Origin: Aristolochia californica
Taxonomy: Eukaryota > Streptophyta > Magnoliopsida > Piperales > Aristolochiaceae
Assembly (NCBI GenBank): GCA_029961685.1
Contig: JARWKL010000006.1
Location: 620,001 to 684,000, forward strand
Length of the DNA: 64,000 nt
Direction: 5' to 3'
Both the position numbers and the translations under genes were made by a program. Shown here piece after piece: positions 57,850 through 64,000 of this stretch (the first letter of the stretch is position 1; the number at the start of each line of letters is the position of its first letter). The notes under the pieces were generated by a model. That model had not been told where the DNA came from. It made no database searches and saw only the letters and a list, made by a program, of their open reading frames with translations.

Positions 57850-60244
57850 TCAAGATACACAAATCATTATTCGACCTTTTATAGTATCTACAATGACCTG
57901 CGGAGTGAGAGTGGCATCAACAACAATAATTCCTTCTACAGTGTCAATCTGAAGCAACTCTAACTGAGATTGTAGGAGAGTAGCGGGCATGAAATGGTTC
58001 CCTGCTCTAGCCCTCCTTTCTAGCCGAGCAGCGATCACTTCCACCGGAGCCTGTAGACAAACAAATTTGACTTGGCCATCGTCCCCGGCACGAAGTATCT
58101 CTCTGTATTTCTTCTGCAATGCAGAACAGCTGAGAACAACAGTTTTGCCAACAATCAAATAACTTCGAATGGTGTCACTCAGTGTTTCCAGCCATGGAAT
58201 CCGGTCTTCCTCTGAGAGGGGAATACCTTTGCTCATTTTCTCTGCAGCAGACGAGTTGCTACAAGTCATTTTGCAAGATACAGGCTCAAGTAAGTCATAA
58301 CCATGTCAACGTGAAATTAGCTTAATGAACTGGTAGTGGTTCGTCCTGTTACACAGTAGCATTATTCCTTTTAAAGCTTCTAGCAAGGTTGTTTTGATCA
58401 ATATTCAAGCCAGTAAGCCTCACCATCTGGAACTTCACTGTTCATTTAGTAAAACCATGCAAACTTCAGCTGATTTGCAATAGATGTTTCCACTCTTATT
58501 GTAAACTTCGGAGTTCAGTAAGAATTAGAATCATCACAACAACTAAAAAGACTATCAAAATGTCAAAGACTCGGAGTACCCAGGGTCCCATAAGACCATA
58601 ACAATTCACTAAATTTTCATGCTGGAATTTGCAGTGGCCTGCTCTATGATGACTTGTACTCCAGGTCGCATAACCTTTCACCCTTGTGATTACTTCCACT
58701 CTTAACATCAGGTAATAGGTAGACCCTTTCATAGTGTTGGAAGATATGAATATGTTGGAGTGTCATTGATGTAATTAGTTCATGTTTTTTGTCTCTTATT
58801 CACTCTTATTAGGGTAAAGGGTATAATTGTAATATTTATACTTTTATCATTTATAAATAGAGCTTGAGGGGGAGGTTTTGGACTAAGTCCATAACTCTAT
58901 TCTTCTTCCTCTTTTCTCCTTCTCCAAATTTGTCACTCTTAATCTTCTCCTCCTAAACTTTCTCTCGACAATTCTTCTTCCTCTTCTCAACCCTTGATCC
59001 TCTTCTACTTTGATCATATATCTTGGAATCCTAAGTTTCAACACATAGGTCACACCCTTCTCTAGGATTTGAATTAGATGAAAAGTCTACTCCAACACCA
59101 TAGATCAGGTATCTAATCAACATATCAAAAGTTCCAAAGCTAATAGAATACTAAAACATGTCCTCAAACTATGCCAAATAGGTTACCCATTCTGATTCCC
59201 ATACCCATGTTGGACCCCTGCAAGACCATAAAATTGAATTCTAGAACCAAAGCATTGATTGGATGCCTAAGCCTGCAGTTCATTACCATTTAAGAACCAA
59301 TCTTTTGTTATTCTTCCTTCTGGAGTTCTCATAAAACATTGAAATTAAAAGCCTAGACCTGAACTAGAGAAGCATTCCAGTATACTCAGAGAAAGACCAT
59401 TCAGAAACGAGAGGAAGGAAGAAGGAACAAAAGCAAATGCCAGATAAAAGCAATTGAAATGTATAAAGTGGAATGGAATAAAAATTATTTGCTAGAATGT
59501 TCAAGAATCCAAGAAGAAAATTAAAGCCATAATCGTAAAAGCTGCATTCAAAAGTGCAGGTATAATGTACTTATAAATACCTTTATTTGCTTGTGAATGG
59601 TAGTCATCAGCATCAAGAAAGCTGCAGGCCAAGACTTCTGCAAGCATTCCACCAATTGTCCTGTTTAACCAAAATAACTCCTGATTTGTAAACCACTACT
59701 AATACCTTAAACAATGCCGACTCAACATGCTACAAATAGCAGATATTTGCTAAGAAAATCCTGTTGGAGGCATAAATAATCATTTTCATCATCATCAGTC
59801 TTGTTCCAACTATCCTCCTCTTTCATTCAGCTTTCAAACTAAAAATTAGAGCACTTCTAGAAATATAATTGCAGACTGGTATTTCCAAAGCCAAATCCTG
59901 CAAACCGGTCCTTACCAAACAATGGAGTTTAAAATAAATGCACAGAAAGAAGATTCGCCACCCGGAGCAGGTATGAACCTAAGAAAGAAATTGAGAATAC
60001 CAATTTCCAAAATGCTAATTCAAGTAACTAGGCCTTACGATTTCCCAGAGCCGCTAACACCCATGATGACGATAGCTGATCCTGATAATTCACAACAATC
60101 CGCAAATTAAAATTCAGAAATGAGAAAAGGAGCTTCAACCTATAGCAGTAGTCCCAGTCAAAACAGAAACTCCTCCAGTCTAAAAGAACATTTATCACAC
60201 GAACAGAAGAATAGAAACATACAACCTTTCCGATAAGAAGTCAT
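57850..60244 (-). CDS. Gluconokinase, 4 exons
   Basis: Phosphorylates D-gluconate to 6-phosphogluconate with ATP, feeding the pentose phosphate pathway. Exons 60244-60226 (19 nt, MTSYRK), 60081-60039, 59660-59581 and 58241-57850 join in phase to 534 nt (177 residues), near the usual 180. The Walker A loop IMGVSGSGKSTIGG spans the exon 2/3 border. FLDADDYHSQANKEKMSKG, the LSEEDRIPWLETL substrate region, VVLSCSALQKKYREIL, AARLERRAGNHFMP-type sequence and LLQSQLELLQ are all family motifs. The start at 60244 is set by phase. A longer frame opening at 60404 (MARALTRRS) is in another frame and is probably untranslated or an upstream reading frame. Intron 3 (1339 bp) carries a solo LTR. Confidence 0.9.
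58735..59043 (+). mobile_element. Solo LTR in gluconokinase intron 3
   Basis: 309 bp starting TGTTGGAAGATATG and ending TTTCAACA, flanked by a perfect 5-bp duplication CATAG (58730-58734, 59044-59048). Contains TATAAATA (58852-58859) followed by a CT-rich stretch, as expected of LTR promoter and R regions. No interior is present, so it is a recombination remnant of a full element. Orientation is inferred from the TATA box. Confidence 0.85.
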
Positions 60245-61543
60245 GAATTTTCCGTTCAAAAGCCGATACGAGCTTCCTGGACTTGATGAATTGAACGATG
60301 GACGGATCTTTGCAGAACCCGGGGCGGCTACTGAGACTCTTTAGGCAAGAGGTATTTGCAAGGGGGAGTGGGGGAATGCTCCGCCTCGTCAGCGCTCGTG
60401 CCATCGTAGCTAGCCGGTGAAAGCTTAAAGCTTGATCGAATTGCAGATGGTCAGACGTTGACCAGCGCGTTTGGCACAGAGAGTGCATGAAATTACGAAG
60501 CCAGCCCCAGAGTCGTCCGCGGTTGATTTTGTTTTATCAGCGAGACCGAGTTGAGTTTTCGTATTTTACCGGTTTGGTCCGTTTGGCCTTACCCTGGACC
60601 ACCTGGTGTGCAGCTTCCTCTAGAGAAGGCCAGGAATCGTTTTCCGAGCATCCACGCTCTTGAAGTTCTCCTACGACGTCGGTTATCGAAGAAGAAATTA
60701 CCTATCAGGTGCACCGGAATTTTACCAGGATCAGGCTAGGAAAAACTCTTTTTTTTTTTTTTTTTTGTTTCGTTTAATTTCTTGTTCGTTTGTCTCTTCC
60801 CCATTGCATGACTATGGGTCTTGTATTTTGCTTATTTTAATTTGATTCCTGTGTTTATAGATTGGGTTTTTCGTGCATATTGAATTTTTGTCGATGATGC
60901 GGGATACCGGCTGCTAGTGTGTCAGTTTCTGCTGAAGTTTATAGACTGATATATGCACTGTTTTTGAGCTGCAAATGCTTTTGAGCAGAGTATGCTTGTT
61001 TTATTTATTTTTGAACAAATTCTACTTGTATGATTGAGGATGCAGTTTAAAGCCGATGTGCAATTGATGTTTAGGTCAAGGATCAAGTTTCTTTAGATTA
61101 TCAAGTTAGGAGGTTTTCGTTAGCTGATTGACTTGTTTGGAAGTATTTCCTTGTGTTGAGTGTGTTTATTTTCCTGTATTACTTTTTCTAGGTTCCGACA
61201 TTATAATGAACATATTGTGTGGTTTGGGAAGAACTTGAAATCCAGAATTAGCTTTTGTATATTTTTTAGAATGTTCTGTGACTTTTGTCCACCAATTTTT
61301 GGAGTTGCCAGCTTGTTCTTTTGAAATCATGGATCGTATCTATACCTTGGATTTCCAAATATTCAGGCATTCACAAGTTCTGTGTTTGTTCCTATTTAGC
61401 TGGTGTTATATTGGACATGTCGTGTAAACTCGTAACTCTGTGCCCTTCTCTAGTTTCTATGAATTCTTATTACTCTCTTTTGCCTATGGTATCCGTGAAC
61501 TTGAGCTTATATAACATGATCTTCAGCTAGAGGAAAGTTAACA
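60245..61543. other. Shared upstream region of gluconokinase and RAR1
   Basis: Divergent promoter space of about 1.3 kb between start codons. A minus-strand frame of 98 codons (60488-60195) overlaps the gluconokinase start. On the plus strand a likely RAR1 leader exon ends near 60708 (CTATCAG before GTGCACC), and the coding exon is preceded by a CTTCAG acceptor at about 61523. A T run lies at 60750-60766. Confidence 0.4.
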
Positions 61544-63258
61544 ATGGAGAAGGGCACAAAGCTTCGCTGCCAACGAATTGGATGTGAAGCCATGTTCACA
61601 GAGGATGACAATCCTGAAGATTCTTGCAGATACCATGATGCTGTAAGGACTTCCATTAACTTATCAGCTTTTGCATGTATGTTCCTTCTGTAAATTAAGG
61701 GCAAAGTAAATTTATTTCCTGCTACGATGACATCTGAGTTTTAATTTTTGAGGGAACTTGTCTGATATTCTCGTGTACAAGTTATGAGTTTTAGCATGCA
61801 TGCTGCTACATTAGATTGAGGAGCTTTTTGGAACGTGGTTCTAAGTTCATTCCACACTTTTAGTTTTGTTGGCTATTAATCTTGATGGGGCATGCCTAGA
61901 GACAGTTTTTTATAAAGTTTGCTGCTAGCAACCGTGCCAGTTTTTCACTGAAATATTATTCAAAGATCCCCAAAGAATTTGAGAGGCCTTGTACCTTAGT
62001 TGACCACATTAGTTTGGGAAACCAACATGCCATAAATGTTGATGGGCAAATGGAAGGTACCAGTTAGTTTTTCATTATTTATGTTGTTGTTGCAAACAAT
62101 TTGTCATTTCAGTAGAGTTGAAGGACCTCAGAACCAGATTTTTTTTTTTTGGGGGGGTGTGGGGGGCTGAACATCATTAGGGAGTAGGGCCACAAAGGAA
62201 ACAATTTAAAAAAGCTAAGAGGGGGAGGGGGGCGTTGACCCTTACAATGAGAGATAGGAGGTCAACCCCCTCTTTAGCCAGAGAGTCAGTACACGCATTG
62301 GCAGTCCTGAAAATATGAGACCAGCTACAAATAGAATTAGAAGCAAGGAGACAAATTTCATAAAATACTTCCCAGTGCTTCCAATGAGGCTTCTTAGTCT
62401 TTTTGCACCAGCAAATTATGGACTGAGAGTAGTCTTTGATCTCTATGAGGGCTATGAAGTGCTCATAGTAGAGCTTCGGACCTTGCAGCACAGCTTTAAG
62501 CTCAGCGGAATTGGAATCCAGGAGGCCAAGAGGCCCAACAAAGGAGAGGAGAGCGTATCTACTCAAGTAGCTGAAAATGCCACCCACACCTGAGGGGCCA
62601 GGATTACCCCTCGAGCATCCATCAAAATTCAACTTGATCCTACCCAGCTGGTGGGGGGTGGGATTGGAGCAACCATGCTGACTACAAAAGCTACCAGTTG
62701 CTGTGAAGGAGGTTGCTAGCTATCTCTTGGAAGTTTGGTAGGGAGTGAGCCCATAGCACTACTTGTTGGTTGATCTTCTCAATTGAGGCTTGCAGTGAGC
62801 TGGATTTCCTGCTGAAATGCCTCATTCCTTTCATTCCAGTGGGACCAGGGAATGCAGGCCAGACAAGTTTTCCACAACAGACTGCCCATGAGGACAAGTT
62901 GAAGGCTGATCATTTGCTGGAGGAGTTACTAAACGAGATTGGAAAGGCTCCTTGAAGATTATACTTGGCCAAGAAGAATGCCCACACAAGCTGGGCAAAG
63001 GGGCAGTATAAGAGCAGGTGACTGACAGATTCCTCATGCCACAGTTGGGTGTACCAAGTTATTTTGTACCTTGTTAGTTGCAGAAGAGATAATTCTTCTT
63101 CAGTATTCATAGTATGAATCTAAATAAGTGAAGGAGTTGAATCAATATTCTTACTCTTGTTTGTTTCGACCTACCAAATTGTCTGTGCATTGTTAGTTTC
63201 TCAAAAGAAATTCTTTTTCAGTGCTCATATTGTTTTTCATACAAAAATAGAGGTCCTC

Positions 63259-63317
<59 letters not shown>

Positions 63318-64000
63318 CTATTGGATGTAAAATTTCTCAGTGTTGTGTTCTGATGTAACACTCTTTCACTTTGATTTTATCTTTTCATGTCGGGCATATC
63401 GTTATTGGCTGGACAACTTCAACTCTTCAGGGTGTAAGTTGAAATTTTGCACTTGCTTTCATTTTTTTGTCTGTTTTATACTTTTATCTTACCTGAACCC
63501 TTCATATAGCATGTTCAATTAGACTAAGAATGTTGATGGAAGTATCTGCCGTTTCTTGTTCAGCCAATATTTCATGATGGTATGAAAGAGTGGAGCTGCT
63601 GCAAGCAGAGAAATCATGATTTCAGCCTATTTCTAACACTTCCAGGGTTTGCCCTTCTTGTCTTCCCTTTCTTTCGTCATATGATGGAGAAATATGTGTG
63701 ACATATGTTAGATGTTTGCGTAAGGAAACTTATTGCAATTTTTAAATAAATTTTCTCTTACTATGGAGTCTGATCCTTTTACATTTGACTTTAGGGAGTT
63801 ATTCTCAGTTATAGAAAAAAAAGTCATTTAAAGGCAAGGAGCTGTTTTTCTGAAGACAACTAGCTTTATGAATTCAATAGGGAGTTCTAGAAAAGGAGGA
63901 GAAAAAAGGTCAAATATGATAAGGGGATAAAATAATTATGTGTAAAAAACTACTGGCAAATCAACTTCTAGTTTAGGTTTCACATAAAAACGATCCATTA
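61544..64000 (+). CDS. RAR1: RAR1 CHORD-domain protein, 5' part (runs off window)
   Basis: RAR1 is a zinc-binding co-chaperone that acts with SGT1 and HSP90 to stabilise NLR immune receptors. Exon 1 61544-61642 (33 codons, [18 protein letters not shown], then a CRYHDA end) splices at GCT before GTAAGG. Exon 2 63564-63646 reads [20 protein letters not shown] to LTLPG and ends in phase 2 before GTTTGC. These two exons give most of CHORD-I, with its Cys/His zinc ligands in place. The remaining exons (CHORD-I end, CCCH motif, CHORD-II) lie beyond 64000. The first coding intron is 1.9 kb and contains a LINE fragment and a (TC)n run. Confidence 0.9.
62139..63110 (-). mobile_element. 5'-truncated LINE fragment in RAR1 intron
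   Basis: The minus strand shows the end of a non-LTR retrotransposon. A zf-RVT-like segment ([23 protein letters not shown], about 62930-63060) is followed by an RNase H-like domain ([17 protein letters not shown] near 62600, [11 protein letters not shown] near 62500, [12 protein letters not shown] near 62290). A poly-A tail follows, seen as the plus-strand T run at 62139-62150. Frames are broken between the two domains. Reverse transcriptase itself is missing, so this is a dead 3' remnant. Confidence 0.75.
63260..63315. repeat. (TC)n microsatellite
   Basis: About 28 uninterrupted TC units in the first RAR1 coding intron; length is likely polymorphic. Confidence 0.97.

Overview
This is nuclear DNA of a flowering plant, probably not a grass. 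The coding regions are broken by GT-AG introns. The recognisable genes are plant families (DUR3 urea/H+ symporter, alternative oxidase, MYB-CC factor, DUF1218 protein, CHORD protein RAR1, a PPR remnant). Intergenic DNA is AT-rich and full of LTR retrotransposons. There are no operons, CRISPR arrays or prokaryotic signals. I cannot name the species.

Layout. 0.7-3.3 kb: minus-strand plant coiled-coil protein gene (4 exons). 6.0-9.5 kb: minus-strand DUR3 gene (9 exons, 712 codons, all phases agree). 10.2-12.2 kb: a miniature LTR element with a perfect target duplication, then a tandem array of a second miniature LTR family. 12.7-20.3 kb: a dead plus-strand alternative oxidase gene. Its first exon carries a frameshift and a young 4.8-kb copia element, its third exon carries two internal deletions, and its last intron holds a 1-kb AT-rich/purine-rich repeat. 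20.4-27.1 kb: a degraded gypsy chromovirus inserted 64 bp after the oxidase stop codon. 28.0-29.9 kb: two related genes for small hydrophobic proteins. 28.9-30.5 kb: two copies of another miniature LTR family. 31.6-32.8 kb: a two-exon gene for a 78-residue protein. 34.4-36.0 kb: minus-strand MYB-CC transcription factor gene (6 exons). 37.9-43.1 kb: an old, dead copia element. 43.4-46.1 kb: AT-rich repeat DNA with telomere-like motifs. 46.8-48.8 kb: intronless gene for an At1g75140-like membrane protein. 49.2-49.9 kb: PPR pseudogene. 50.9-53.3 kb: DUF1218 membrane protein gene. 54.7-56.5 kb: minus-strand CDC20 gene (4 exons). 57.9-60.2 kb: minus-strand gluconokinase gene with a solo LTR in intron 3. 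61.5 kb to the end: 5' part of plus-strand RAR1, with a LINE fragment in its first coding intron.

The host genes are unrelated housekeeping, transport, signalling and defence genes and form no pathway. Divergent pairs (gluconokinase/RAR1) may share promoter space. The dominant theme is decay and transposition. All three full-size LTR elements, the miniature-LTR array and the LINE fragment lie on the minus strand. Exon coordinates below were read by eye from splice dinucleotides and phase arithmetic. Family assignments come from remembered motifs, not from searches.
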